From Achromobacter kerstersii (GTDB lineage: Bacteria > Pseudomonadota > Gammaproteobacteria > Burkholderiales > Burkholderiaceae_B), in assembly GCF_902859595.1 (NCBI RefSeq), contig NZ_CADIJQ010000001.1, positions 1,612,001 through 1,676,000 of the forward strand: DNA of 64,000 nt, read 5' to 3'. The notes below the pieces were generated by a model. The model was given only the letters and a program-made list of their open reading frames with translations. It was not told the DNA's origin and ran no database searches. The position numbers and the translations under genes were made by a program. Each line of letters begins with the position of its first letter. The first letter of the stretch is position 1. Shown piece by piece: positions 35,254 through 43,626 of the stretch.

Positions 35254-35575
35254 CTACACACTCCACAAACCGGCGCGCGCCAGGACGGCGGCACAACAGG
35301 GCGGACTAGTGTAATCGCGCTACTCGAACATGCACATGAATGGGGCGCGGCAGCCACGACGATGTCGGCCACGCGCCGCACCCCTTCCCCGTGCTGGACA
35401 CTGCGCCCGCGCCTCGCTACGATCTCCCCATTCTCTTCGGCGCCCCCGGCAGGAAATTGCATTTTTCTATCGCGCCGATCCATTCATTAAATTGGAATCG
35501 GCCGCCGCTTAGGGCGAGAGTTATGAGCTTCAGGCATTGCCAGATCAGTCATCCCAAAATTGATATGGAGTCCGT
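35254..35575. other. Divergent spacer before the canonical cfa gene
   Basis: This 322-base region has no gene that I can support; short frames in it have no ribosome-binding site or recognisable product. It should hold the promoters of the hydrolase (minus strand) and of cfa (plus strand). The cfa ATG has GGAG five bases upstream. I see no strong hairpin or palindrome. Confidence 0.5.
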
Positions 35576-36766
35576 ATGCAGCAAAGCAGTCCTGCCTCTC
35601 CGCTGACCACCCCCGACCATTCCCCCCCCGCGGTCAGCCCCCCTCCCCCCGAACCTCCCAAAGTGCTCCAGGATGTGCTGTCGCGCGCCGACGTGCAGAT
35701 CAATGGCTCGCGCCCGTGGGACATCCAGGTGCATGACAAGCACATGTACGAACGCGTGTTCGCCAGCTGGTCGCTGGGGCTGGGCGAATCGTATATGGAT
35801 GGGGAATGGGATTGCGAGCGGCTGGACGAGTTGTTCACGCGGCTGCTGCGCGCCGACATGGGTTCCGCCGCGCTGGGCGTGGCGCGCATCAAGCTGATTG
35901 CCGAACACCTGCGCCACAAGCTCTTCAATTTGCAATCCAAGGGCCGCGCCTTTGAAGTGGGCGAACAGCATTACGACGCGGGCAACGACGTGTTCGAAGC
36001 CATGCTCGACAGCCGCATGATCTATTCCTGCGCCTACTGGGAAAACGCCAAGACGCTGGAAGAGGCGCAACTGGCCAAGCTGGACATGATCTGCCGCAAG
36101 CTGCAATTGAAACCCGGCGAAACGCTGCTGGATATCGGCTGCGGCTGGGGCGGGCTAGCCAAGTTCGCCGCCGAAAACTATGGCGCCACGGTCACGGGCG
36201 TGACGGTATCGAAAGAGCAATTGGCGCTGGCGCAGGAACGGGTCAAAGGCCTGCCCGTGACGCTGCTGCTGCAAGACTACCGCGACCTGCAAGGCAGCTT
36301 CGACAAGGTCGTGTCCGTGGGCATGTTCGAACACGTCGGCCCCAAAAACTACGACACCTACTTCAGCAACGTGCAGCGCCTGATGTCGACAGACGGCGTG
36401 TTCCTGCTGCACACCATCGGCATCGCGGCCACCAGCCAAAGCACCGACCCGTGGATCGACCGCTACGTGTTCCCGAACGGCAAGCTGCCGTCCGCGCGTG
36501 AAATCGCCACCGCCGTTGAACACCGCTTCATCATCGAAGACTGGCACAACTTCGGCGCTGACTACGACCGCACGCTGATGGCCTGGTGGGACAACTTCGA
36601 ACGCGCCTGGCCCACGCTTCAAGCGCGTTATGGCGTGCGCTTTTACCGCATGTGGAAATACTATCTGATGTGTTGCGCGGGCTTCTTCCGGTCGCGCGAG
36701 GGTCAGCTCTGGCAAGTGATGCTGACCCACCCGCAACGTCAGGACACGTACCGCTCGTTGCGCTGA
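35576..36766 (+). CDS. cfa: Cyclopropane-fatty-acyl-phospholipid synthase
   Basis: A 396-residue enzyme very like E. coli Cfa (382 residues). It methylenates cis double bonds of membrane phospholipids with SAM. Motifs: Cys152 in YSCAYW, SAM-binding DIGCGWGG at 186-193, and Glu in SVGMFEHVG near 254, which in E. coli Cfa lies at the bicarbonate site. The first 30 residues are a Pro/Ser-rich extension. This is the only one of the three CFA-family genes of the window that keeps all canonical motifs. It is transcribed alone. Confidence 0.92.
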   Translation: MQQSSPASPLTTPDHSPPAVSPPPPEPPKVLQDVLSRADVQINGSRPWDIQVHDKHMYERVFASWSLGLGESYMDGEWDCERLDELFTRLLRADMGSAALGVARIKLIAEHLRHKLFNLQSKGRAFEVGEQHYDAGNDVFEAMLDSRMIYSCAYWENAKTLEEAQLAKLDMICRKLQLKPGETLLDIGCGWGGLAKFAAENYGATVTGVTVSKEQLALAQERVKGLPVTLLLQDYRDLQGSFDKVVSVGMFEHVGPKNYDTYFSNVQRLMSTDGVFLLHTIGIAATSQSTDPWIDRYVFPNGKLPSAREIATAVEHRFIIEDWHNFGADYDRTLMAWWDNFERAWPTLQARYGVRFYRMWKYYLMCCAGFFRSREGQLWQVMLTHPQRQDTYRSLR

Positions 36767-36771
36767 ACGCG

Positions 36772-38391
36772 TCAGGCCGGCATTGCATCCTGGCGGATCA
36801 TGTCGGCCGCGCGCTCCGCAATCATGATGGTGGGTGAATTCGTATTGCCGGACGTGATCAGTGGCATCACCGACGCGTCCGCAATACGCAGGCCTTCCAG
36901 CCCGAACACCCGCAAGCGCGAATCCACCACCGCACCGCTGTCGGCGCTCTTGCCCATCGCGCACGTGCCTACCGGGTGGAAGATGGTCGTGCCGATCTTG
37001 CCAGCGGCTTCGCGCAGCTGCGCATCCGTTTGATAGTCCGGCCCCGGCAGCCATTCCTGCGGCTGATAGCGCTGCAACGCAGGCGCAGCGGTAATGCGGC
37101 GCACCAGCTTTATGGAATCGGCCGCCACTTGAATGTCGGCTTCCGTGCTCAGGTAATTCGCCGCGATGACGGGCGCACTGGCCTCGCCCGCCTGCACCGG
37201 CCCCTGCGCATGCACGCTGCCGCGCGAGGTCGGCCGCAGGTTGCAGACGCTGGCCGTGAACGCATCGAAGCCATGCAGCGGTTCACCAAACGCGCCCAGC
37301 GACAGCGGCTGCACATGGAATTCCACGTTGGCGCGCGCTTGCCCCGGGTCCGACTTCGCAAACGCCCCCAGCTGCGACGGCGCCATGCTCATCGGCCCGC
37401 TGCGCTTCATCAGGTATTCCAGGCCGATGCCCGCCTTGCCCCACCACGACGCTGTGATGCGGTTCAGCGTCTTCACGCCATTGACCTTGATGATGACGCG
37501 CAGTTGCAGATGGTCTTGCAGGTTTTCGCCCACGCCAGGCAAGGCATGGCGCAGCGCGATACCGCTTTCGCGCAGCCGCGCGGGTTCGCCGATGCCCGAC
37601 AGTTCCAGCAGATGCGGCGTGTTCACCGCCCCCGCCGCCAGCACCACTTCGCGCCGCGCGCGCACGGTCAGGCTTTTGCCATCGCGCCGCAACTGCACGC
37701 CCACGCAGCGCTTGCCTTCCAGCATCAGCTGTTCCACATGCGCGCCCGTCATCACATGCAGGTTCGGGCGCTTTTGTACGGGGCGCAGAAACGCCTTCGA
37801 CGTGTTCCAACGCCAGCCGCGCCGCTGGTTCACTTCGAAGTAACCGCTGCCGAAGTTGTCGCCCCGGTTGAAGTCCTGCACGCGCGGAATGCCTTCCTGT
37901 TCGGCCGCGCTGGCAAAGGCTTCCAGGATGTCCCAGCGCAAGCGCTGCGCTTCCACCCGCCATTCGCCGCCCGCCCCATGGAATTCGTCGGCGCCACGGT
38001 GATAGTCCTCGCTGCGCTTGAACACCGGCAGCACCTGGTCCCAGCTCCAGGCGGGGTCGCCGGACAGCGCCGCCCAGTCTTCATAGTCTTCACGCTGGCC
38101 GCGCATGTAGATCATGCCGTTGATGGACGAGCAGCCGCCCAGCACGCGGCCGCGCGGATAGATCAGTGAACGCCCGCCCAGCCCCGGTTCCTTCACCGTG
38201 CGGTACATCCAGTCGGTGCGCGGGTTGCCAATGCAGTACAGATAGCCCACCGGAATGTGAATCCAGTGGTAGTTGTCGCGCCCGCCCGCTTCCAGCAGCA
38301 GCACCCGCGTGTTCGGGTCCTGGCTCAGCCGATTGGCCAGCACGCAGCCGGCCGAGCCTGCGCCGACGATGATGATGTCGTATGTCTCCAT
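36772..38391 (-). CDS. GMC-family FAD oxidoreductase (choline dehydrogenase-like)
   Basis: A 539-residue GMC oxidoreductase. The ADP-binding motif IIVGAGSAGCVLANRLS is at the N-terminus, PRGRVLGGCSSINGMIYMRG is GMC signature 1, and VLAAGAVNTPHLLELSGIG is signature 2. The catalytic His is in FHPVGTCAMG and the partner Asn in SGNTNSPTIMIAE. It oxidises a primary alcohol, possibly choline or a related compound; no betaine-aldehyde dehydrogenase is adjacent. It is convergent with cfa by five bases and divergent from a LysR gene that probably controls it. Confidence 0.9.
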   Translation of the reverse strand: METYDIIIVGAGSAGCVLANRLSQDPNTRVLLLEAGGRDNYHWIHIPVGYLYCIGNPRTDWMYRTVKEPGLGGRSLIYPRGRVLGGCSSINGMIYMRGQREDYEDWAALSGDPAWSWDQVLPVFKRSEDYHRGADEFHGAGGEWRVEAQRLRWDILEAFASAAEQEGIPRVQDFNRGDNFGSGYFEVNQRRGWRWNTSKAFLRPVQKRPNLHVMTGAHVEQLMLEGKRCVGVQLRRDGKSLTVRARREVVLAAGAVNTPHLLELSGIGEPARLRESGIALRHALPGVGENLQDHLQLRVIIKVNGVKTLNRITASWWGKAGIGLEYLMKRSGPMSMAPSQLGAFAKSDPGQARANVEFHVQPLSLGAFGEPLHGFDAFTASVCNLRPTSRGSVHAQGPVQAGEASAPVIAANYLSTEADIQVAADSIKLVRRITAAPALQRYQPQEWLPGPDYQTDAQLREAAGKIGTTIFHPVGTCAMGKSADSGAVVDSRLRVFGLEGLRIADASVMPLITSGNTNSPTIMIAERAADMIRQDAMPA

Positions 38392-38550
38392 AAGCTCTTC
38401 TTATCTGGTTTTATCCGGCGCCCCCTAATCGAAGGCAGCCGTCACGATGAGCCGACCCGGCTGCGTCGCGTGCGCGCGCGCCGGGCATCTGGCAAGACTC
38501 TGGCGCAGCGGCTCGCAACTGTCCAATGAAATGTTGAAAACCGGTTTATA

Positions 38551-38568
38551 AGCATCTTTAATAATGCT
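38551..38568. promoter_or_regulatory. Candidate LysR-binding inverted repeat
   Basis: AGCAT, eight bases, ATGCT in the AT-rich part of the spacer between the GMC gene and the LysR gene, 25 bases before the LysR ATG. Position and symmetry suit an autoregulatory LTTR site. Confidence 0.4.
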
Positions 38569-38592
38569 CATCCCCCGATTCCGGACATCGCC

Positions 38593-39477
38593 ATGGACCT
38601 GAAGCACATCCGCACCTTTGCCGCCGTGGCGCGCGAAGGCAATCTGACGCGCGCGGCCGAGCACCTGCACCTGACCCAGCCGGCGCTCAGCTTGCAACTG
38701 AAGAACTTTCAGGAATCGCTGGACCTGACGCTGTTCGCGCGCACCGCGCAAGGCCTGGCGCCCAACGCCGATGGCCGCGCGCTGCTGCCGTCGGCGCAGC
38801 GCATCCTGGACGCGCTGGACGATTTCCAGCGCGCCATCGGCGCCTTGCGCGACACGGTGCAAGGCGAGTTGCGCATCGGCACCATCCTGGACCCGGAATT
38901 TTTACGGCTGGGCGCAACCCTGCAATACCTGGTCGAGCACTACCCGAAGATCCGCCCCACGCTGCGCCACGGCATGTCCGGCTCGGTGGGCCGGCAGGTG
39001 CGGGCGGGGGAATTGGATGTGGGCTTCTTTCTGGGGCCTGCGGGGTCCCAAGGCGGACCGGGGCTGGACGCGCTGCCGCTGGCGTCGTTTGCCTATTACG
39101 TGGTGGCGCCCAAGGGCTGGGGCGCGCAGGTGGCCGGACGCGGCTGGGCGGAAATTGCCGCGCTGCCGTGGATCTGGACCCCGCCAGATTCCGTGCACCA
39201 TCGCCTGCTGGCGGACAAGTTCGACGCACTGGGCATCGCGCCCAACGCGGTGGCAGAAGTGGATCAGGAAGCGTCGATGCTGGACCTGGTGCGCTCGGGT
39301 GTGGGGCTGTCGCTGGTGCGGGACTCCATCGCGCTGCGTGAGTCGCAGGCCAACGGCTTGCTGCTGATCAAGGGGCTGTCGATTCAGGCCGAGCTGTCAT
39401 TCATCACGCAGGCGCCGCGCCGTGCCGACCCGCTGGTGGCGGCCGCGTTTGCGGCGGTCAAGGCGGCGTTTGGATAG
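38593..39477 (+). CDS. LysR-family transcriptional regulator
   Basis: A 294-residue LTTR with the HTH in residues 1-60 (HIRTFAAVAREGNLTRAAEHLHLTQPALS) and the effector domain from about 90. It is divergent from the GMC oxidoreductase gene, which is its likely target. The stop codon TAG lies at the beginning of a tandem repeat array. Confidence 0.88.
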   Translation: MDLKHIRTFAAVAREGNLTRAAEHLHLTQPALSLQLKNFQESLDLTLFARTAQGLAPNADGRALLPSAQRILDALDDFQRAIGALRDTVQGELRIGTILDPEFLRLGATLQYLVEHYPKIRPTLRHGMSGSVGRQVRAGELDVGFFLGPAGSQGGPGLDALPLASFAYYVVAPKGWGAQVAGRGWAEIAALPWIWTPPDSVHHRLLADKFDALGIAPNAVAEVDQEASMLDLVRSGVGLSLVRDSIALRESQANGLLLIKGLSIQAELSFITQAPRRADPLVAAAFAAVKAAFG

Positions 39478-39544
39478 CCGCCCCGGGCAGCACGACTCTC
39501 AGCCCCGGGCAGCACGATTCTCAGCCCCGAGCCGCACGATTCTC
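39476..39544. repeat. Tandem array beginning at the LysR stop codon
   Basis: Three units (25, 22 and 22 bp) with the core AGCCCCGGGCAGCACGATTC start at 39476, 39501 and 39523; a partial fourth begins at 39545. The first unit includes the last two bases of the TAG stop and has a 3-bp insertion. In later units the position of TAG has become CAG. Confidence 0.85.
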
Positions 39545-39592
39545 AGCCCAGAATGCCGGCTTGAACCCACGTCCCCAGCCCCCCCCCCGCTT

Positions 39593-41155
39593 TTACACCG
39601 CCGCCGACGCCGAACCGCCCGCGCGCAATGACGCGGCCTCCTCAGCCGTGAACGCGCGCGTCGCCAAGGCTTCGGGCGCGGGATGCGTCGCCAGCTCACG
39701 CAGCGCCGGGACGGGTTGGGCGAGCTTGGTCAAATCCGGACGCGGACGGCGCAAGGCGTCGCTGGCCGCAAACGCCTGCTCCATCGCATGGCCGCACGCC
39801 AGCACGCGCGCATCGCCGCGATGCGGGCCGATGACTTGCAGGCCGAATGGCATGCCGCGTTCGTCCACGCCGCACGGCAAAGACAGCGCCGGGTTGGCCA
39901 CCAGCGTCACCACGTAAGTCAGCCCCAGCCAGTGGTAGTAATTGCGCGCGGGCTTGCCTTCGATGGTCTGCGCATACAGCTCCGACCACGGAAACGGCGA
40001 CACCGGCGTCACCGGCGACAGCACCAGATCGTAATCGCGGTACAGCGCTTGGAAACGGCGGAACAGGCGCGTCTGCTCCAGATGGCTCCAGGCGCGGTCG
40101 GCCAGCGTCATGTTGGCGCCGATCTCGTAATTGGCGCGCACGTTGGGGCCGAGCAAACCGGGATCTTTTTCGTACGTGTCGCGAAACGCGGCGACAAAGC
40201 TTTCGGCGCGCACCACGTCAAAGCAGCGGTCGGCCTCGCCCATGTCCACCGACACCGGATCGCAGCTGCGGAACAAATGCCGCATGGCTTCGATCTTGGC
40301 GCGGAAGGTGCGGCGGATGTCATCGTCCACCGGGCACACGCCGAAGTCTTCGGTGTAAGCCACGCGCAATGACCCCAAGTCCACCCGGCCAGGCACCGCG
40401 TACAACGCGCCGTCATCGGAATACGACAAGGGGTCCAAGGGATCAATGGCGACGGTGGGCGCCATTTGCAGGCAGGCATCTTCGACGCTGCGGCCCATGG
40501 GGCCGACGACAGAAATCGGCGTCCAGCCCAACTGGCGGCGGTCAACGGGAATCAAGCCCGGTGATGGCCGAAAGCCCACCACGCCGCACTTGGCGGCGGG
40601 GATGCGCAGCGACCCGCCGGTATCCGACCCGGTGCACAAGGGCAGCATATCGGTGGCCAGCGCCGCAGCCGAACCGCCTGATGAGCCGCCCGCGTTCAAC
40701 ATGGGGTTGAAGGGGTTGCCGGTGGCGCCCCAGACGGGGTTGCGGGAATTGGCGCCCGCGCCCATTTCCGGCACGTTGGTCTTGCCCACCACAATGGCGC
40801 CGGCCGCCCGCAAGCGCGCCACCAGAATGTTGTCGGCCACCGGCACGTTTTCGCGGAAGTTGGGCGACCCGTAAGTGCTGAGCAGGCCGCCCGTGTCTTC
40901 CAGGTCTTTCACGCCCAGGGGCAAGCCATGCAGCGCACCCAGCGCATCGCCGCGCATCACGGCCGCTTCGGCGCGCCGCGCTTCGTCGCGGGCGCGGTCA
41001 AAGCAGGTGGCCGTCACGGCATTGATGGCCGGGTTCACCGCCTGGATGCGGGCGATGCAGGCATCCAGCAGCTCCACTGGCGACAGGCTGCGGGCGCCGA
41101 TGCGCCGGCGCAGTTCAACCGCGGACAGCGACAGCAGATCGTTGGAATGGCTCAT
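39593..41155 (-). CDS. Amidase-signature family hydrolase
   Basis: A 520-residue amidase. The Ser-cisSer-Lys triad is visible: Lys83 (GVKDLEDT), cis-Ser158 in GGSSGGSAAA and nucleophile Ser182 in GSDTGGSLR. I start at ATG 41155, which has AAGGA upstream; the longer frame has no such site. It cleaves an amide to acid and ammonia. It lies downstream of a Bug receptor and an FAD oxidoreductase on the same strand and probably belongs to the same catabolic unit. Confidence 0.9.
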   Translation of the reverse strand: MSHSNDLLSLSAVELRRRIGARSLSPVELLDACIARIQAVNPAINAVTATCFDRARDEARRAEAAVMRGDALGALHGLPLGVKDLEDTGGLLSTYGSPNFRENVPVADNILVARLRAAGAIVVGKTNVPEMGAGANSRNPVWGATGNPFNPMLNAGGSSGGSAAALATDMLPLCTGSDTGGSLRIPAAKCGVVGFRPSPGLIPVDRRQLGWTPISVVGPMGRSVEDACLQMAPTVAIDPLDPLSYSDDGALYAVPGRVDLGSLRVAYTEDFGVCPVDDDIRRTFRAKIEAMRHLFRSCDPVSVDMGEADRCFDVVRAESFVAAFRDTYEKDPGLLGPNVRANYEIGANMTLADRAWSHLEQTRLFRRFQALYRDYDLVLSPVTPVSPFPWSELYAQTIEGKPARNYYHWLGLTYVVTLVANPALSLPCGVDERGMPFGLQVIGPHRGDARVLACGHAMEQAFAASDALRRPRPDLTKLAQPVPALRELATHPAPEALATRAFTAEEAASLRAGGSASAAV

Positions 41156-41269
41156 GCAAAAAATCCTTGTCAGTCTTGAAAACAGCGCGGGGACGGCCAT
41201 GACCGCCCCCCGGGTGTTGCGTGGCATGCCCGGCGCGGCGGGCATGTTTTGCGAAGCGTGGGAGCAGGC

Positions 41270-42250
41270 TTACTGTGCCTTGATCCCGGCGCGTTTGGCA
41301 ATCTGCGCGAAGCGCGGCGTTTCTTCAGCGATGATGCGCGCGACCCCCGCGCCGTCCATCGGCGTGGGTTCAAAACCGCTGGCGCGCAACTGGTTCTGGG
41401 TGTCGGGGTCTTGCAAGGTCTTGGTGATGGCGGCGTTCAACGTCGCGACCACATCCGCTGGCACGCGCTTGGGCGCGAACACGGCTATCCAGGTGTCCAT
41501 GCTGACGTCCGGGTAGCCGGCCTCGGCCACCGTCGGCACGTCTGGCAGGAAGCCGGAACGCTGCGGCGTGGTCACGGCAATGGCCTTGACCTTGCCCGAT
41601 TTGATCTGCGGCATGGCTGACACCACCGTATCGAACAAGACCGGAATCTGGCCGCCGATCAAGTCCGTCATGGCCGGCGAACTGCCCTTGTACGGAATGT
41701 GCGTCATGTGCGTGCCGGCGGCTTCCTGGAACATCTCGCCCGCAAAGTGCGACACCGTGCCAATACCGAACGAGCCATACGAAAACTTGTCGCCCTGCTT
41801 GCGCGCGGCGTCCACCAAACCCTTCACGTCTGAATACGGCGTCTGCGGATTGGCGACGATGATCAACGCCGCGCGTCCCACCATGCCCACCGGCTGGAAG
41901 TCTTGCGACGGGCTGTACGGCAGCTTGTCGTACACGGCCGGGTTCACCGTGAACGTCGTGCCTGAACTCAGCAGCAGCGTGTAGCCGTCGGGCTCAGCTT
42001 TAGCCACCGTCTGCGCGCCCAGAATCGTGCCTGCGCCCGCCTTGTTCTCGACGATGATCGACTGCCCCAGCTCCTGCCCCATGCGCTTGGCGATGATCCG
42101 GCCCAGCACGTCGCCCGCGCCGCCCGGCGGAAAGGGCACGATCAGCTGGATCGGCCGTTGCGGATACCCGGCGGCCTGCACGGCCCCGGCGCTTGCGGCC
42201 AAAGCGATGACGGCGCACGCCACGGCAAACTTCCTGCGTTGCATGAACAT
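41270..42250 (-). CDS. Bug-family periplasmic substrate-binding protein
   Basis: A 326-residue Bug/TctC receptor. I start at ATG 42250, with AAGGGG nine bases upstream, followed by a Sec signal (RRKFAVACAVIALAASAG...QA-AG) and the family start YPQRPIQLIVPFPPGGAGDV; VVENKAGAGTILGAQ-like segment follows. It lies between the FAD oxidoreductase and the amidase, so the imported compound is probably an amide or an N-acyl amino acid. Confidence 0.9.
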   Translation of the reverse strand: MFMQRRKFAVACAVIALAASAGAVQAAGYPQRPIQLIVPFPPGGAGDVLGRIIAKRMGQELGQSIIVENKAGAGTILGAQTVAKAEPDGYTLLLSSGTTFTVNPAVYDKLPYSPSQDFQPVGMVGRAALIIVANPQTPYSDVKGLVDAARKQGDKFSYGSFGIGTVSHFAGEMFQEAAGTHMTHIPYKGSSPAMTDLIGGQIPVLFDTVVSAMPQIKSGKVKAIAVTTPQRSGFLPDVPTVAEAGYPDVSMDTWIAVFAPKRVPADVVATLNAAITKTLQDPDTQNQLRASGFEPTPMDGAGVARIIAEETPRFAQIAKRAGIKAQ

Positions 42251-42321
42251 GGTTATTTTCCCCTTGTTGTTCAATTGGTCTGAGCAGAAGTCACAGCAAA
42301 TAATGCGTTGAAAGCCTGGGC

Positions 42322-43512
42322 CTAGCCCCCGGGTGCTTTGCGCAGCCGCATGGGCGACAGCAACGACGGGGCCACGCCCTCGTCGATCAGCGCGTCCGGC
42401 AGCGGCTGCCCGGTCAAGAGCGCCGCCGCCATCGCCGACACGCCCGCCGCCGACTGAATGCCATAGCCGCCCTGCGCTGCCAGCCAGAAAAAGCCCGGCT
42501 GGGCCGCGTCAAAACCCACCACCAGATCGCCGTCCGGCACGAACGAGCGCAGCCCGGCCCACACATGGGCGGGCCGGCGGATCGTCAGCGTGGTGGCTTC
42601 CTCGATGTGATAGATGCCGGTGGCCACATCCAGTTCTTCGGCCACGACATCGTGCGCGTCCACCGGGTCGGCGTTGGCGGGCGAGCCCAGTAACTGGCCC
42701 GCATCCGGCTTGAAATAGAAACTCTCGTCGATGCCAACCACCGCCGGCCACGCCGTGCAGTCCACGCCTTCGGGCGCGGCAAACGTGAAGGCGCTGCGGC
42801 GGCACGGCTGCAAGCCTACCGGGGCCACGCCGCAACGCTTGGCCACTTCATCGGCCCAGGCGCCCGCGGCGTTGACGACGATGCCGGCGTCAAGATGCGT
42901 GCCGTCCGTCAAGGTCAACGCCCACCGGCCATCGCCCTGCTGCGCGCCCGACGCGACTTCGGCGTGGCAATGCAGCACCGCGCCATGGCGGCGCGCGCCC
43001 GCCAGAAAACCCTGGTGCAGCGCATGCACGTCCAAGTCGCGCGCGTCGGGTTCGAACATCGCGCCGCCCGCCACGGCCTCGGGCCGCAGGCACGGCACAC
43101 GCGCCAACGCGTCATCGCCATCCAGCAATTCCACATTGCCGGCCAGCGCCCGCGCGGCCTCGAAACTGTGGATGAGCATGTCGCGCTGCGCTTGGCTGGC
43201 GATATACAGGCAACCGCGATCCTGAAGAATCGGGTGCTCGGAAAAGCCCGCCGGCGGCTGTTCGTAGAACGCGCGGCTGGCGCGCGTCAGCGCCTGGATC
43301 TGCGGCGTGCCATAGGTTTCCATGAACATCGCGGCGGAGCGGCCCGTGGAGTGATAGCCCGGCTGCGACTCACGTTCCAGCAGCAGTACACGGAGCGGAA
43401 CACGGAGCGGAACACGCGGCGGCGGCTCGGTTTCCGCAGCCAGCCGGTAGGCCAGCGACGCGCCGGCAATGCCGGCTCCCACGATGACAACATCAAACTG
43501 CTGCGTGCTCAT
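42322..43512 (-). CDS. FAD-dependent oxidoreductase (DAO/glycine oxidase-like)
   Basis: A 396-residue flavoprotein of the DadA/glycine oxidase superfamily. VVIVGAGIAGASLAYRLA is the dinucleotide-binding motif; HSTGRSAAM is the second FAD contact; the C-terminal GYGIQSAAGVSAMAAAL closes the FAD site. It oxidises an amine or amino acid. Between the first strand pair there is a duplicated RVPLRVPLRV segment, coded by two exact 12-bp repeats (43388-43411), a recent small insertion in a loop. It is divergent from an XRE-cupin regulator whose operator lies between. Confidence 0.85.
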   Translation of the reverse strand: MSTQQFDVVIVGAGIAGASLAYRLAAETEPPPRVPLRVPLRVLLLERESQPGYHSTGRSAAMFMETYGTPQIQALTRASRAFYEQPPAGFSEHPILQDRGCLYIASQAQRDMLIHSFEAARALAGNVELLDGDDALARVPCLRPEAVAGGAMFEPDARDLDVHALHQGFLAGARRHGAVLHCHAEVASGAQQGDGRWALTLTDGTHLDAGIVVNAAGAWADEVAKRCGVAPVGLQPCRRSAFTFAAPEGVDCTAWPAVVGIDESFYFKPDAGQLLGSPANADPVDAHDVVAEELDVATGIYHIEEATTLTIRRPAHVWAGLRSFVPDGDLVVGFDAAQPGFFWLAAQGGYGIQSAAGVSAMAAALLTGQPLPDALIDEGVAPSLLSPMRLRKAPGG

Positions 43513-43523
43513 GATGCCCTTCG

Positions 43524-43555
43524 GAATTCTCGTATATGAGAATTCTCGGATATGA
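43524..43555. promoter_or_regulatory. XRE-regulator operator (inverted and direct repeats)
   Basis: GAATTCTC, GTATAT, GAGAATTC is a perfect 8-bp inverted repeat at 43524-43545. It overlaps two 16-bp direct repeats, GAATTCTCGTATATGA and GAATTCTCGGATATGA (43524-43539, 43540-43555). The element lies 12 bases upstream of the FAD oxidoreductase start, where it would block its promoter, and upstream of the divergent regulator. Confidence 0.7.
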
Positions 43556-43626
43556 CAAAATACTCGTCAACCAAAAAAGGCTGGCGAAAAACACGCTAGC
43601 CCGTGCCGCTAAGGGAAAGCACCGAT

